The position numbers and the translations under genes are program-made. A DNA stretch of 33,356 nt from Bacteroidaceae bacterium. GTDB lineage: Bacteria > Bacteroidota > Bacteroidia > Bacteroidales > Bacteroidaceae. The stretch is from positions 1 to 33,356 of the forward strand of contig JAILPK010000019.1 in NCBI GenBank assembly GCA_024699495.1. The letters are read 5' to 3'. Below the pieces are notes generated by a model. It saw only the letters and a program-made list of their open reading frames with translations, did no database searches and had not been told where the DNA came from. Of this stretch, positions 1 to 8,237 are shown piece by piece (position 1 is the stretch's first letter; each line of letters starts with the position of its first letter).

Positions 1-70
1 TGGATGTATAATTTGGTTCGGTTTTCCCATGCTTTGTCCGGCAAATGTTGCAATTTTTACAAAAAAGGGC

Positions 71-99
71 TTTTCATTCGGCATCGGTTAGGGTAAAAT
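71..99 (+). promoter_or_regulatory. Possible sigma70-like promoter of gap
   Basis: TTTTCA at 71-76 and TAAAAT at 94-99 are separated by 17 bases. This resembles a general sigma70 promoter (TTGACA-N17-TATAAT) more than the TAnnTTTG type used elsewhere in this window. No good TAnnTTTG element lies close upstream of the gene. The match is partial, so this is a weak call. Confidence 0.3.
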
Positions 100-112
100 G
101 ATAGATGTTATC

Positions 113-131
113 GGTGAAAGCTGATTTCACC
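113..131 (+). promoter_or_regulatory. Leader hairpin upstream of gap
   Basis: GGTGAAA (113-119) and TTTCACC (125-131) are perfect complements around a five-base loop, GCTGA. The hairpin ends 17 bases before the Shine-Dalgarno site. It could be an operator, a stability element of the mRNA, or chance. No T-run follows, so it is not a terminator. Confidence 0.35.
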
Positions 132-147
132 CCACAAGAACATATTT

Positions 148-153
148 AGGAGG
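148..153 (+). promoter_or_regulatory. Canonical Shine-Dalgarno site of gap
   Basis: AGGAGG lies seven bases before the ATG at 161, an ideal ribosome binding site. Bacteroidetes genes usually lack such sites, and most other genes in the window do. It fixes the gap start and marks the gene as unusual for its host. Confidence 0.8.
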
Positions 154-160
154 TTTTCCC

Positions 161-1177
161 ATGGCTGTTAAGGTTGCTATCAATGGTTTTGGCCGCATCG
201 GCCGCCTCGCTTTCCGTCAGATGTTCGGCGCTGAGGGCTACGAGATCGTCGCGATCAACGACCTGACCACCCCCAAGATGCTGGCCCATCTGCTGAAGTA
301 CGACTCCACTCAGGGCAATTACGCCAACGATCACACGGTCGAGGCCACTGAAAACTCCATCATCGTGGACGGCCATGAGATCCGCATCTACGCTGAGAAG
401 AACGCCGCCGATTGCCCCTGGGGCGCGCTGAAGGTGGACGTCGTGCTGGAGTGCACCGGCTTCTACACCTCCAAGGCCAAGAGCCAGGCTCACATCGACG
501 CGGGCGCCCGCAAGGTCGTCATCTCCGCTCCCGCCGGCAATGACCTGCCCACCATCGTTTACAACGTGAACCACAAGACCCTGACACCCGCCGACACCGT
601 TATCAGCGCCGCTTCTTGCACCACCAACTGCTTGGCTCCCATGGCAGCTGCCCTCAACGGCTATGCTCCCATCTGCAGCGGTATCATGAGCACCATCCAC
701 GCCTACACCGGCGACCAGATGATTCTCGACGGTCCTCAGCGCAAGGGTGACCTCCGTCGCAGCCGCGCCGGTGCCTGCAACATCGTTCCCAACAGCACGG
801 GTGCTGCTAAGGCTATCGGTCTCGTTATCCCCGAACTGAACGGCAAGCTCCTCGGCTCCGCTCAGCGCGTTCCCACCCCAACCGGTTCAACCACTATCCT
901 GATTGCCGTTGTTAAGGGTAAGGACATCACCAAGGAAGGCATCAACGCAGCTATGAAGGCTGCTGGCACCGAGAGCTTCGGTTACACCGAGGATCAGATC
1001 GTCTCCAGCGACATCATTGGCATGAAGTACGGTTCTCTCTTCGATGCTACCCAGACCATGGTTAGCAAAATTGATGACGACACCTATCAGGTACAGGTTG
1101 TTAGCTGGTATGACAATGAGAACAGCTACACCAGCCAGATGGTTCGCACTATCAAATACCTCGCTGAGCTGAAGTAA
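161..1177 (+). CDS. gap: Type I glyceraldehyde-3-phosphate dehydrogenase
   Basis: Cytosolic glycolytic enzyme that oxidises glyceraldehyde-3-phosphate to 1,3-bisphosphoglycerate with NAD. The 338 residues are normal length. The Rossmann motif GFGRIG is at residues 10-14 and an aspartate at 34 fits NAD preference. The catalytic cysteine is C153 in SAASCTTNC and the partner histidine is H180 in STIHAYTG. The C-terminal [15 protein letters not shown] is typical of the family. The start is fixed by AGGAGG seven bases upstream. From memory, the sequence resembles Clostridia (Ruminococcaceae-type) enzymes more than the Bacteroides form. Codon choice is rich in CCC, CTG and GCC, most strongly in the first half, unlike neighbouring genes. 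The gene is followed by its own terminator. Function is certain; foreign origin is inferred. Confidence 0.97.
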   Translation: MAVKVAINGFGRIGRLAFRQMFGAEGYEIVAINDLTTPKMLAHLLKYDSTQGNYANDHTVEATENSIIVDGHEIRIYAEKNAADCPWGALKVDVVLECTGFYTSKAKSQAHIDAGARKVVISAPAGNDLPTIVYNVNHKTLTPADTVISAASCTTNCLAPMAAALNGYAPICSGIMSTIHAYTGDQMILDGPQRKGDLRRSRAGACNIVPNSTGAAKAIGLVIPELNGKLLGSAQRVPTPTGSTTILIAVVKGKDITKEGINAAMKAAGTESFGYTEDQIVSSDIIGMKYGSLFDATQTMVSKIDDDTYQVQVVSWYDNENSYTSQMVRTIKYLAELK

Positions 1178-1220
1178 TTCAGTCTCATTAACCTAGTGTC
1201 ATAGGTTGTAATAATTTCCA

Positions 1221-1260
1221 GAGCCGCTTGACTATTTGTCAGGCGGCTCACTTTGTTCTG
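1221..1260 (+). terminator. Terminator of gap
   Basis: GAGCCGCTTGAC (1221-1232) pairs with GTCAGGCGGCTC (1238-1249), a 12-bp stem with one T-G wobble and a five-base loop, TATTT. A T-rich run follows. It lies 44 bases after the gap stop codon, as expected for an intrinsic terminator. Confidence 0.85.
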
Positions 1261-1310
1261 TCTTCTATCCATGCAAAACATTATCTTCAATATACCATAA
1301 TTGCCACTTT

Positions 1311-1506
1311 TGCCACTCCTTACTTCTCCTTACAACTCCTTACTACTTCTTATCACTTCTTACTACTCCTTACTTCTCCTTGCCTATCTCTTACTACTTC
1401 TTGCCATTTTTTACTACTTCTTACCATTTTTTTACTACTCCTTACTTCTCCCTGCCATCTCTTACTACTCCTTACTTCTCCTTGCCTATCCCTTACTACT
1501 CCTTGC
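1311..1506. repeat. Degenerate decamer tandem repeat, pyrimidine-rich
   Basis: About 20 copies of a ten-base unit close to TTACTACTCC, with variants such as TTACTTCTCC and TTGCCTATCT, run head to tail. The plus strand contains almost no G. A longer 29-base block is repeated at 1360-1388 and 1462-1490, offset by 102 bases, which points to duplication at a higher scale. Several frames stay open across the array because of its composition. They show no conserved protein sequence, and two of them start inside or next to the gap terminator, so I do not call genes here. Confidence 0.9.
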
Positions 1507-1574
1507 AAACACCACTTGAAAAAAAACTTATACCGCACCTGCTTACACAACCTACTTACACCCCCTCCCCCTTG

Positions 1575-1726
1575 TACAACACATCTTATTATAGCACATC
1601 TCGCTATAGCACATCTCGCTATAGCACAACTCGCTATAGCACAACTCGCTACAACACATTCTCTTTATAGCACATCTCGCTATAGCACATCTCGCTACAA
1701 CACATTCTCTTTATAGCATATCTTAC
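1575..1726. repeat. 15-bp tandem repeat array
   Basis: Ten units of 15 bases: TATAGCACATCTCGC and its variant TATAGCACAACTCGC, plus units of the TACAACACATTCTCT type. Exact copies are at 1590-1604, 1605-1619, 1666-1680 and 1681-1695; the CAACTC variant is at 1620-1634 and 1635-1649. The order variant, variant, ACAACAC-type, TATAGC-type, TATAGC-type, ACAACAC-type shows a superimposed repeat of about 46 bases. Because 15 is a multiple of three, reading frames across it show a five-residue periodicity, but nothing else supports coding. The rest of the interval up to 1840 holds nothing recognised. Confidence 0.92.
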
Positions 1727-1840
1727 TATATATAAGAATCCACTGAGAGAATTGAAGAAGAAATCAACGAGGTCCTATGTAAAAGCTATCTGGGATGTCT
1801 GCATCATAAGATTCCGAAGAGGAAATGATAAACAAGCAAT

Positions 1841-1870
1841 CGGGGATGCCTGCAATTGCAAACATCCCCG
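1841..1870 (-). terminator. Probable terminator of the glycogen operon
   Basis: CGGGGATG (1841-1848) and CATCCCCG (1863-1870) form an 8-bp GC-rich stem. The interior contains the palindrome TGCAATTGCA. It lies 44 bases downstream of the glgP stop on the minus strand, where it is followed by a moderately T-rich stretch. A related but imperfect copy of the left arm region lies at 1788-1804. Confidence 0.6.
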
Positions 1871-1913
1871 AATTTATATTTGACGCATAAAGCGCCGGAT
1901 TTAATCTATAACA

Positions 1914-4475
1914 TTATACGAACCACTTAACATAGCAGAAGTCCTGACGATGAGGCAGTTTGTCATTCTTCGGGAATATGCGGTATGCAATTCTGAAGGA
2001 GCCTGCATTGTTGAGGGTATGAGTGACGTGGAAGGTGTAGAGATTGCCTTCGCGCTTCACTACCTCGAGAGGTTCGCAACGGTAGATATGCTCAACATTG
2101 TCCTTGTCAACATGGATGGTGACCAGTTCAACACCGATGGCATTATCCAGACCGGCTTCGTCAATGACAATATTGATGTCATATTTCTTACCGGCTTCAA
2201 TCTGACCGATCTTAAGAGCGTCGCATGTTTCCTTGCTGATTACGCGGATGCTGTCCCAACGCTCCGCTACATTCTCCTTCCAGAGAGCGATGTCGCGGGC
2301 AATACGGTTGTCATCTGCTGAAATCTTGCGGAAGCGGGCTGCCATCGGGTTGTAGAACTTCGAATAATAGTCATCGAGCTGACGCTTCATAGTATAATGA
2401 GGAGCGATGCGGGCGATGCTGTTCTTGATGACCTGAATCCATGAAGGACTGTAGCCCTTGGAGTTGCGCGCATAGTAGGTAGGCATAATCTCATTCTCGA
2501 GAAGGCTGTAGATTGTGGCAGCATCGAGTTGATCCTGGTATGCCTGATTCTCGTACGTACGCTTCTCTGTGAGAGCCCATCCGGCACCCTCGCGGTAACC
2601 TTCGAGCCACCATCCGTCGAGTACGGAGAGGTTTACTACGCCGTTCATAAGAGCTTTCTCGCCGCTTGTGCCGCTGGCCTCAAGTGGGCGGGTCGGGGTA
2701 TTCATCCAGATATCTACGCCGGAGATAAGACGGCGGGCAAGCTGCATATCGTAGTTCTCCAGGAAGATAATCTTACCGAGGAACTCAGGACGCTGGCTGA
2801 TCTCGTAGATCTTCTTAATCAGACCCTGGCCTGCGCCGTCTGCGGGGTGAGCCTTACCGGTATATAGGAACTGAACTGGGTAGTTGGGGTTGTTGACGAT
2901 CTTGTCCAGACGCTCCAGGTCGGTGAAGAGAAGGTGAGCGCGCTTGTATGTGGCAAAGCGGCGGCCGAAACCGATGAGCAGAGCATTGGGGTTGATTTTC
3001 TCCATAAGAGAAACGACGCGTGAAGGATCGCCCTGGTTCTTCAGCCAAGAGTCACGGAACTGCTGACGGATATAGTCAACCAGTTTGGTCTTAAGCGCCA
3101 TACGAGTCTTCCAGATTTCTGTGTCAGGCACATCATAAATACCGTGCCAGATATCTTCGTTACTCTGATCAGAGAGGTGATTCTCATTGAAGTATTTAGC
3201 ATAAAGCTTGCGCCACTCTGTAGCACACCATGTCGGGAAATGAACGCCGTTGGTGACGTAGCCCACGTGGCTCTCTTCGGGGAAATAGCCCTTCCAGATG
3301 TTTGCAAACATCTTCTTGGATACTTCGCCATGCAGCCAGCTTACGCCGTTGACCTCCTGACAGGTGTTGCAGGCGAAAGTGCTCATGCAGAAACGCTCGT
3401 TGTGGTCATCGGGGTTCTGACGCCCCATGCCGATGAACTCATCCCATGAGATGCCGAGGAGTTGAGGATAGCCACCCATGTATTTGCCGAAGAGGCTTTC
3501 ATCGAAATAGTCATGACCTGCAGGAACAGGAGTGTGCACTGTGTAGAGGGAGCTGGCACGAACAAGTTCAATGGCTTCGTTGAAGGTGAGTCCACTCTGA
3601 ACATAGTCAACAAGACGCTGCACATTGCAGAGAGCGGCGTGGCCTTCGTTGCAATGATAGATGTCGCGCTTGATGCCGAGTTTCTTGAGCAGCAGGACGC
3701 CACCAATACCGAGCAGAATCTCCTGCTTCAGACGGTTCTCCCAGTCACCGCCATAAAGGGCGTGGGTGATGCGGCGATCATATTCGCTGTTGAGCTCATT
3801 ATCGGTGTCGAGCAGATAGAGCTTAACACGTCCGACATTAACGCGCCACACATAAGCGTGAACCTGGAAGTTCATGTATGGGACATCGATTACCATAGGC
3901 TTGTCACCCTCGAATACCTGCTCGATAGGCAGGCTGCCGAAGTTCTGAGCCTCATAGTTGGCAATCTGCTGACCATCCATGGAGAGGGTCTGAGTGAAAT
4001 ATCCATAGCGATAAAGGAAACCGACAGCAACCATATCTACGTTGGAGTCGGAAGCTTCCTTGATGTAATCACCAGCCAGAATGCCGAGACCACCGGAGTA
4101 GATTTTCAGCACTTGGTTCAGGCCGTATTCCATGCAGAGGTATGCAACGCTGGCACGCTTCTTGTCTGGTTCAACGTCCATATATGCGCGGAATTCCTTA
4201 TAGACATCGTCCATCTTCTTGATGATGGTCTTGTCCTTGGAGAGTTCCTCGAGACGTTCGAAGCTAAGGCGTTCGAGCAGCAGCACCGGATTCTGGCCAC
4301 ACTCTTCGTAGAGTTCGGGGTCTAATTTGGTGAAGAGAGAGCGGGCACTGTGGTTCCAAGCCCACCACATATTGTGGGCAATCTCCTCGAGCTTGCTCAA
4401 TTCACCGGGGATGTTACTCTTGACGGTCACTGCTTTCCAGGATGCGTCGTTGGAGTTACTTGACTTGATTTTCAT
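1914..4475 (-). CDS. glgP: Alpha-glucan (glycogen) phosphorylase, GT35
   Basis: Cytosolic enzyme that releases glucose-1-phosphate from alpha-1,4-glucan ends, using pyridoxal phosphate as cofactor. The 853 residues match the bacterial 'alpha-glucan family phosphorylase' subgroup, which carries an extra N-terminal domain (DUF3417; here roughly residues 10-115, with [11 protein letters not shown]). The PLP-binding lysine should be K607 in [14 protein letters not shown], which aligns with the EASGTGNMKLALNG signature of classical phosphorylases. The ATG at 4475 is the natural start. The gene lies 75 bp downstream of the glycogen synthase gene on the same strand, and no clear promoter is seen between them, so they are probably co-transcribed. 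Substrate preference between glycogen and shorter maltodextrins cannot be read from the sequence. Confidence 0.95.
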   Translation of the reverse strand: MKIKSSNSNDASWKAVTVKSNIPGELSKLEEIAHNMWWAWNHSARSLFTKLDPELYEECGQNPVLLLERLSFERLEELSKDKTIIKKMDDVYKEFRAYMDVEPDKKRASVAYLCMEYGLNQVLKIYSGGLGILAGDYIKEASDSNVDMVAVGFLYRYGYFTQTLSMDGQQIANYEAQNFGSLPIEQVFEGDKPMVIDVPYMNFQVHAYVWRVNVGRVKLYLLDTDNELNSEYDRRITHALYGGDWENRLKQEILLGIGGVLLLKKLGIKRDIYHCNEGHAALCNVQRLVDYVQSGLTFNEAIELVRASSLYTVHTPVPAGHDYFDESLFGKYMGGYPQLLGISWDEFIGMGRQNPDDHNERFCMSTFACNTCQEVNGVSWLHGEVSKKMFANIWKGYFPEESHVGYVTNGVHFPTWCATEWRKLYAKYFNENHLSDQSNEDIWHGIYDVPDTEIWKTRMALKTKLVDYIRQQFRDSWLKNQGDPSRVVSLMEKINPNALLIGFGRRFATYKRAHLLFTDLERLDKIVNNPNYPVQFLYTGKAHPADGAGQGLIKKIYEISQRPEFLGKIIFLENYDMQLARRLISGVDIWMNTPTRPLEASGTSGEKALMNGVVNLSVLDGWWLEGYREGAGWALTEKRTYENQAYQDQLDAATIYSLLENEIMPTYYARNSKGYSPSWIQVIKNSIARIAPHYTMKRQLDDYYSKFYNPMAARFRKISADDNRIARDIALWKENVAERWDSIRVISKETCDALKIGQIEAGKKYDINIVIDEAGLDNAIGVELVTIHVDKDNVEHIYRCEPLEVVKREGNLYTFHVTHTLNNAGSFRIAYRIFPKNDKLPHRQDFCYVKWFV

Positions 4476-4550
4476 AATTATATAAAATAAAATGTAGTGT
4501 TCTTAAATTCGTTATATTATTGGCTGACACCGCTTACAGCATTCGGCAAA

Positions 4551-6239
4551 CTACTTCTCCTTACGGCTTTCGGCCTTGCGGAGAGCGATGTCGTATGCCT
4601 GATAGTAATAGCTGATGAAATACTTCCATTGTGCTTTCTGTGCCAGGGTTGAAGCGGCCTTGCGGGATGCCTTGACCTCTTCTGGAGACATCGCGGAATA
4701 TTGTAATATAGCTTCGCGAATACCCTCTACGACCTCATCATAGTTATAGTCTGTGCGGTCGATGACTTCAACTCCGTCATGAAGCGTGGAGTTCTGGAAC
4801 AGGTTGCCGACACTTTTGCTTTTCTCTTCATTTGCCCACGCACCAAAACCGCTGATCGATGTTGTTACGCAAGGCACTTTGAAGGCGATGCTCTCCAACG
4901 GAGTATAGCCCCAAGGCTCATAGTATGAAGGGAATACAGTAAGGTCTGTTCCGATAAGAAAATCATAATAATGGAGATTGAATATCCCGTCGGCTCCGTC
5001 GAGATAGCAGGGAGCGAAGATTACATGCAGACGACTCTCGCGACGGTTGTTGATGCCGTAATAATGGAGAGTCTCTGTCACATGATCACATCCCGGCTCG
5101 TGGAGCTTGTGGGTGCATATCGGATCATGCAGAGGCATGTCGTTAGCTGCAGAGAGAGGATTATTAAGTTTTTCCCGAAGGTCTTCTCTCGGGCCATCCT
5201 GCCATCCAGGCACAGCAACGATGGCTAGGACCGGCTTCTTCAGACGTTCATCGTGCATAGTGCGGCGCATGGCGTCAAGATAGACATCGATGCCTTTATT
5301 TTTCCATTCGTAGCGTCCGCCTGTTGCCACAATCATAGTGTCGTCGGCGAGTTGAGTTCCCATAAGAGCATTTGCCACAGTGAGTATGCGCTGGCGAGCT
5401 TTGCGACGGCGATTGACGAATGTGGCGCCTTTAGGCACAAAATCCAGTTCAAAGCCGTTAGGCAGAACCACATCACATGACTTATCCAACAGTTCGACGC
5501 ACTCGCGTGCTGTGACATCAGAAACGGTAGTGAAGCAATCTACGTTGTGGGCAGTCTGGCGCTCAATGCTGTGTTTGCTTTGCATATTCAGCTCGTCGGC
5601 CATCTGATTACCGTTGTAGGCAAAGAGATAGTCATAAAGTGGTTTGCCGTTGCCGGCTATGCTTCGGCCGATGCTTGTGGCGTGAGTAGTGAATATAGTG
5701 GCGACAGCCGGCAGGTGCTTTTGCACAAAGAGGGCTCCGAGACCGGTCATCCACTCGTGAGCCTGATAAACGACCTTCTTGCTTTCGTTAAGGTATTTAT
5801 TGTAGAAAGACTCAACCACACGTCCGGCTGCATAGCTGAACATAGATGCTTCATCGTAGTCACCGTATGCATGAAGGGAATCTACCTGAAAGTCAGTCCA
5901 GAGACTTCCGTATATGTCATTCTTCTGAGCGTAGAAAGGGGTGAAATCAACAAGCACAACAATTGGGTGCCCGGGAATAGCCCATCGTCCTAAGCGGACA
6001 TTCAAACCTTCTTTAGCAGCCTGCTTACGCCAGGGCGCAAAGAGTTTGTCATCTTGTTCAAAAAGCGGATTCTGTTTTCCCTGCCACACGTCAGGCCCAA
6101 TAAAAATCAGATGGTCTGGCATAGCATCCTGCAGCGTTTTTGCTCGTGTGGACAAAACTGTGTATATGCCACCAACTTTGTTACAGACTTCCCAGCTTGA
6201 CTCAAAAATATAGTCTGGGATGAGTGTTTTTTCTGTCAT
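4551..6239 (-). CDS. Glycogen synthase, eukaryote-like GT3 type
   Basis: Glycosyltransferase expected to extend alpha-1,4-glucan chains from a nucleotide-glucose donor. It resembles the fungal and animal glycogen synthase family (GT3) more than bacterial GlgA (GT5). The N-terminal SSWEVCNKVGGIYTVLSTR, the central YQAHEWMTG and IFTTHATSIGR, and the C-terminal E441-x7-E449 motif (EPWGYTPLE) are GT3-like. At 562 residues it is shorter than the yeast enzyme, lacking much of its regulatory tail. GT3 enzymes are known in Bacteroidetes, so this is expected. The gene has its own promoter at 6279-6309 and is the first gene of the glycogen operon. Whether the donor is UDP- or ADP-glucose cannot be decided from sequence. 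Confidence 0.92.
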   Translation of the reverse strand: MTEKTLIPDYIFESSWEVCNKVGGIYTVLSTRAKTLQDAMPDHLIFIGPDVWQGKQNPLFEQDDKLFAPWRKQAAKEGLNVRLGRWAIPGHPIVVLVDFTPFYAQKNDIYGSLWTDFQVDSLHAYGDYDEASMFSYAAGRVVESFYNKYLNESKKVVYQAHEWMTGLGALFVQKHLPAVATIFTTHATSIGRSIAGNGKPLYDYLFAYNGNQMADELNMQSKHSIERQTAHNVDCFTTVSDVTARECVELLDKSCDVVLPNGFELDFVPKGATFVNRRRKARQRILTVANALMGTQLADDTMIVATGGRYEWKNKGIDVYLDAMRRTMHDERLKKPVLAIVAVPGWQDGPREDLREKLNNPLSAANDMPLHDPICTHKLHEPGCDHVTETLHYYGINNRRESRLHVIFAPCYLDGADGIFNLHYYDFLIGTDLTVFPSYYEPWGYTPLESIAFKVPCVTTSISGFGAWANEEKSKSVGNLFQNSTLHDGVEVIDRTDYNYDEVVEGIREAILQYSAMSPEEVKASRKAASTLAQKAQWKYFISYYYQAYDIALRKAESRKEK

Positions 6240-6278
6240 TCTTTATAATAAAACGTAGTATGTCTCTGAAATTGGGCG

Positions 6279-6309
6279 CAAAAGTAGATAAAATTAGTCA
6301 TTTTAGCAA
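6279..6309 (-). promoter_or_regulatory. Bacteroidetes-type promoter of the glycogen operon
   Basis: On the minus strand, TTG (6307-6309), 20 bases, then TACTTTTG (6279-6286) matches the TTTG-N19-20-TAnnTTTG consensus. The expected transcription start is about 7 bases further on, roughly 30 bases before the synthase ATG. Confidence 0.8.
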
Positions 6310-6328
6310 CAAAAAAAGTAAAAAACGA

Positions 6329-6358
6329 TTGTAAAGACGAACTTAATTGATACTTTTG
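6329..6358 (+). promoter_or_regulatory. Bacteroidetes-type promoter of the 6391 gene
   Basis: TTG (6329-6331), 19 bases, then TACTTTTG (6351-6358). It is divergent from the glycogen promoter, with only 19 bases between the two outer TTG elements, and gives a leader of roughly 25 bases before the ATG at 6391. Confidence 0.78.
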
Positions 6359-6390
6359 CATCGTGATAAGGAATTTTAAGGTCATGAACC

Positions 6391-6831
6391 ATGGAAAAAA
6401 CTATTTTTACTTTCATTTTAACCCTGCTCTCCTACCCTCTTATCGGAGGTGAACCATGGAAGGGTACTTTCATGAACAAGGAGCAACAGATTAGGCTCGT
6501 CATTAACCTATATGAGGAGAACATCAATGTGCCTGGATTGGATATGTTTGGCCCCATGAATGGATATGTTGCAGGCCGGGGTGTGTACAACGTCTGGTAT
6601 ATAACCAAATTCAAGATTATCGACGACCAACATGCTACAATGCGGATTTCCAACGACTTAGGTTCGGAAGCGCAGGCTGTGGAACTGACTTACGAGAACG
6701 ACTCCACACTCGTCTTCAAGCAAGTTGACGGTAACGTAATGAAGAAAGTGGTGGGACGGAAATTGAAGCCCATTCCAACCAAAATCGAGCTGAGGCCAAT
6801 CAACATCCCTTCTAAAAGCGATAAGAAATAA
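6391..6831 (+). CDS. Small secreted protein of unknown function
   Basis: I do not recognise a family with certainty. The 146-residue product begins with a likely signal peptide: a lysine at 3, then a hydrophobic stretch through about residue 19 ending LIGGEP. The mature part begins with WKGTF and is rich in beta-strand patterns (QQIRLVINLYE, HATMRISN, AVELTYENDSTLVFKQV), suggesting a small periplasmic beta-barrel or lipocalin-like fold. It is distantly reminiscent of DUF2147-type proteins, but I would not assign it. The C-terminus is lysine- and proline-rich. It has its own promoter and terminator, so it is a single-gene unit divergent from the glycogen genes. No functional link to them is shown. 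Confidence 0.75.
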   Translation: MEKTIFTFILTLLSYPLIGGEPWKGTFMNKEQQIRLVINLYEENINVPGLDMFGPMNGYVAGRGVYNVWYITKFKIIDDQHATMRISNDLGSEAQAVELTYENDSTLVFKQVDGNVMKKVVGRKLKPIPTKIELRPINIPSKSDKK

Positions 6832-6840
6832 ATAACGACG

Positions 6841-6879
6841 GATTCCCTGCCAGACAATGACAGGGAATCTATTTGTTTT
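6841..6879 (+). terminator. Terminator of the 6391 gene
   Basis: GATTCCCTG (6841-6849) pairs perfectly with CAGGGAATC (6861-6869), followed by TATTTGTTTT. It starts 9 bases after the stop codon and lies between two convergent genes. Confidence 0.85.
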
Positions 6880-6953
6880 GCGTTAGCTATCCTAAATATA
6901 AATACTGTCTGAAAGAGACGAAATTTCCGGGCCGGAAGTAGAGCAGCCTTAGC

Positions 6954-7907
6954 TTATATCGAGTAGAGCAGCCATCCGAGATATGCGAAGAAACATAACA
7001 GGAAGAAGAAGCCTTCGACACGATTGATGCGCTTGTCCCATCGGCTGTAGAACCAGAAGAAAATGGCACTGGCCAACATTACAATGTAATCCACATTTGT
7101 CACGCCCTTGACAGGCATTTGGCGGATCACGCTGCATGTGCCAAGCACAAAGAATATATTAAAGAGGTTGCTGCCAATGACATTTCCCAAGGAAATGCCG
7201 CTTGAGCCTTTGCGGGCAGCCATTATGCTCGTTGCCAGTTCGGGAAGTGAAGTGCCGCATGCCACAATGGTAAGACCGATTACGGCCTCGCTGACTCCTG
7301 CCTCACGAGCGATTCCTGTTGCTCCGTTGACGAATGCCTGACCGCCGCCTATCAGTCCCACCAATCCAAACACGATGTAAAGTGTGATGCGGAGTATGCT
7401 CATTGGCTTCACATCGTCTGAGGATGAAGCATCCTTATGTTTTGCCATTGACAAAGTGTATGCCATAAATATAATGAAGAAACACAAAAGGACTATTCCG
7501 TCTCCACGAGTGAGTTCGTTTTCCATATCGTCACCGAACCAGATATCCTGTGCCAAAGCGATAAGTGCTATAGAGGCAAGAATGGTGAGGGGAATATCCT
7601 TGCGATATGTCACCTCTGGAACCATGATGGGGGCTGCAATAGCCGTTCCGCCGACTATAACCAGAGTGTTGAAGATATTACTTCCCACCACGTTACCCAC
7701 GCTGAGGTCGGGAGAACCGGATATAGAAGCGAAAAGACTTACGACAAGCTCAGGGAGCGATGTGCCGAAGGCGACTATAGTAAGACCGATAACAAACTCG
7801 GGCACATCAAAACGGCGTGCAAGACCGACTGCACCATCGGTAAGTTTGTCCGCACCAACAAGTACAAACACGGCTCCTACAATAATAAATATAATATTTA
7901 ACAACAT
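6954..7907 (-). CDS. Calcium/sodium antiporter, CaCA family (YrbG-like)
   Basis: Inner-membrane cation/Ca2+ exchanger. The 317-residue protein has about ten hydrophobic segments and the two inverted alpha-repeats that define the family. The first repeat has GTSLPELVVS and GNVVGSNIFN; the second has GTSLPELATS and GNVIGSNLFN, holding the expected acidic and asparagine ion-binding residues. The two halves are joined by a hydrophilic loop (around residues 155-170, KHKDASSSDDVKP). The length fits bacterial YrbG-type proteins. The ATG at 7907 is followed immediately by the first membrane segment. It is transcribed towards the convergent 6391 gene. Family knowledge supports Na+/Ca2+ exchange; the actual ions are not shown by the sequence. 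Confidence 0.93.
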   Translation of the reverse strand: MLLNIIFIIVGAVFVLVGADKLTDGAVGLARRFDVPEFVIGLTIVAFGTSLPELVVSLFASISGSPDLSVGNVVGSNIFNTLVIVGGTAIAAPIMVPEVTYRKDIPLTILASIALIALAQDIWFGDDMENELTRGDGIVLLCFFIIFMAYTLSMAKHKDASSSDDVKPMSILRITLYIVFGLVGLIGGGQAFVNGATGIAREAGVSEAVIGLTIVACGTSLPELATSIMAARKGSSGISLGNVIGSNLFNIFFVLGTCSVIRQMPVKGVTNVDYIVMLASAIFFWFYSRWDKRINRVEGFFFLLCFFAYLGWLLYSI

Positions 7908-7933
7908 AGTAAAAGATGTTTTTTCCTATTTGG

Positions 7934-7964
7934 TTTGCAGTTTCAAATTTTAGCTGTATCTTCG
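7934..7964 (+). promoter_or_regulatory. Promoter of the small four-cysteine protein gene
   Basis: TTTG (7934-7937), 19 bases, then TATCTTCG (7957-7964), one base off TAnnTTTG. Transcription should start near 7971, which places an upstream in-frame start at 7935 outside the mRNA and supports the ATG at 7986. Confidence 0.65.
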
Positions 7965-7985
7965 CTGCCGAAATTTAAAATCATC

Positions 7986-8201
7986 ATGGCTAAGACAAAC
8001 AGCAAGGTTCATAAGATTAAATGTATAAACTGCACGCATGCCTCTTTATTGCAATGGTTTGAGAATCCGGTTATCGCCCAATGTAATATACGCAAGGATA
8101 GGATGGTTGCAGAAAGTGAACATAGTTGCGACCTTTTCAGAGATGCTGGGCCGCGCAAACTGGACATTAAGCATTTCGACCATTACTCTGATGAAGACTG
8201 A
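7986..8201 (+). CDS. Small four-cysteine protein, putative metal-binding
   Basis: A 71-residue hydrophilic cytosolic protein with C13, C16, C33 and C48 (C-x2-C-x16-C-x14-C) plus several histidines. Four spaced cysteines in so short a protein suggest a structural zinc site or, less likely, an Fe-S cluster. The N-terminus is lysine-rich (AKTNSKVHKIK), which could contact nucleic acid; this is inference. It reads like a conserved hypothetical protein of Bacteroidales; I know no assigned function. The start at 7986 is chosen over 7935 because the promoter at 7934-7964 overlaps the longer frame. It converges on walJ with 36 bases between stops. Confidence 0.75.
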   Translation: MAKTNSKVHKIKCINCTHASLLQWFENPVIAQCNIRKDRMVAESEHSCDLFRDAGPRKLDIKHFDHYSDED

Positions 8202-8237
8202 TTTTACTGCCACGGCTAAAAGGGTGAAAAGATAAGA

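Noticed and set aside
146..700. 184-codon frame on the minus strand opposite gap
   Set aside because: Shadow of the GC-rich gap coding sequence; glycine and valine rich with no family signature.
1228..1716. Long open frames on the plus strand across the repeat arrays (162, 144 and 72 codons) and one on the minus strand
   Set aside because: They exist because the repeats lack stop codons. The translations are periodic and low in complexity, and the two longest begin at or inside the gap terminator.
1686..1883. Open frame without ATG that reads somewhat protein-like (basic, with three cysteines)
   Set aside because: No start codon of the usual type, it begins inside the 15-bp array and ends in the glgP terminator hairpin. 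No family recognised; possibly a decayed gene, but not supportable.
3462..4325. 287-codon frame on the plus strand opposite glgP
   Set aside because: Fully antisense to a strongly identified phosphorylase gene, with no promoter and no recognisable motif.
5547..5993. 148-codon frame on the plus strand opposite glycogen synthase
   Set aside because: Antisense shadow of a well-supported gene.
6384..6461. Repeated GAACCATGGA at 6384-6393 and 6452-6461 as alternative starts
   Set aside because: The second ATG is out of frame with the gene and the match is only 10 bases; probably chance.
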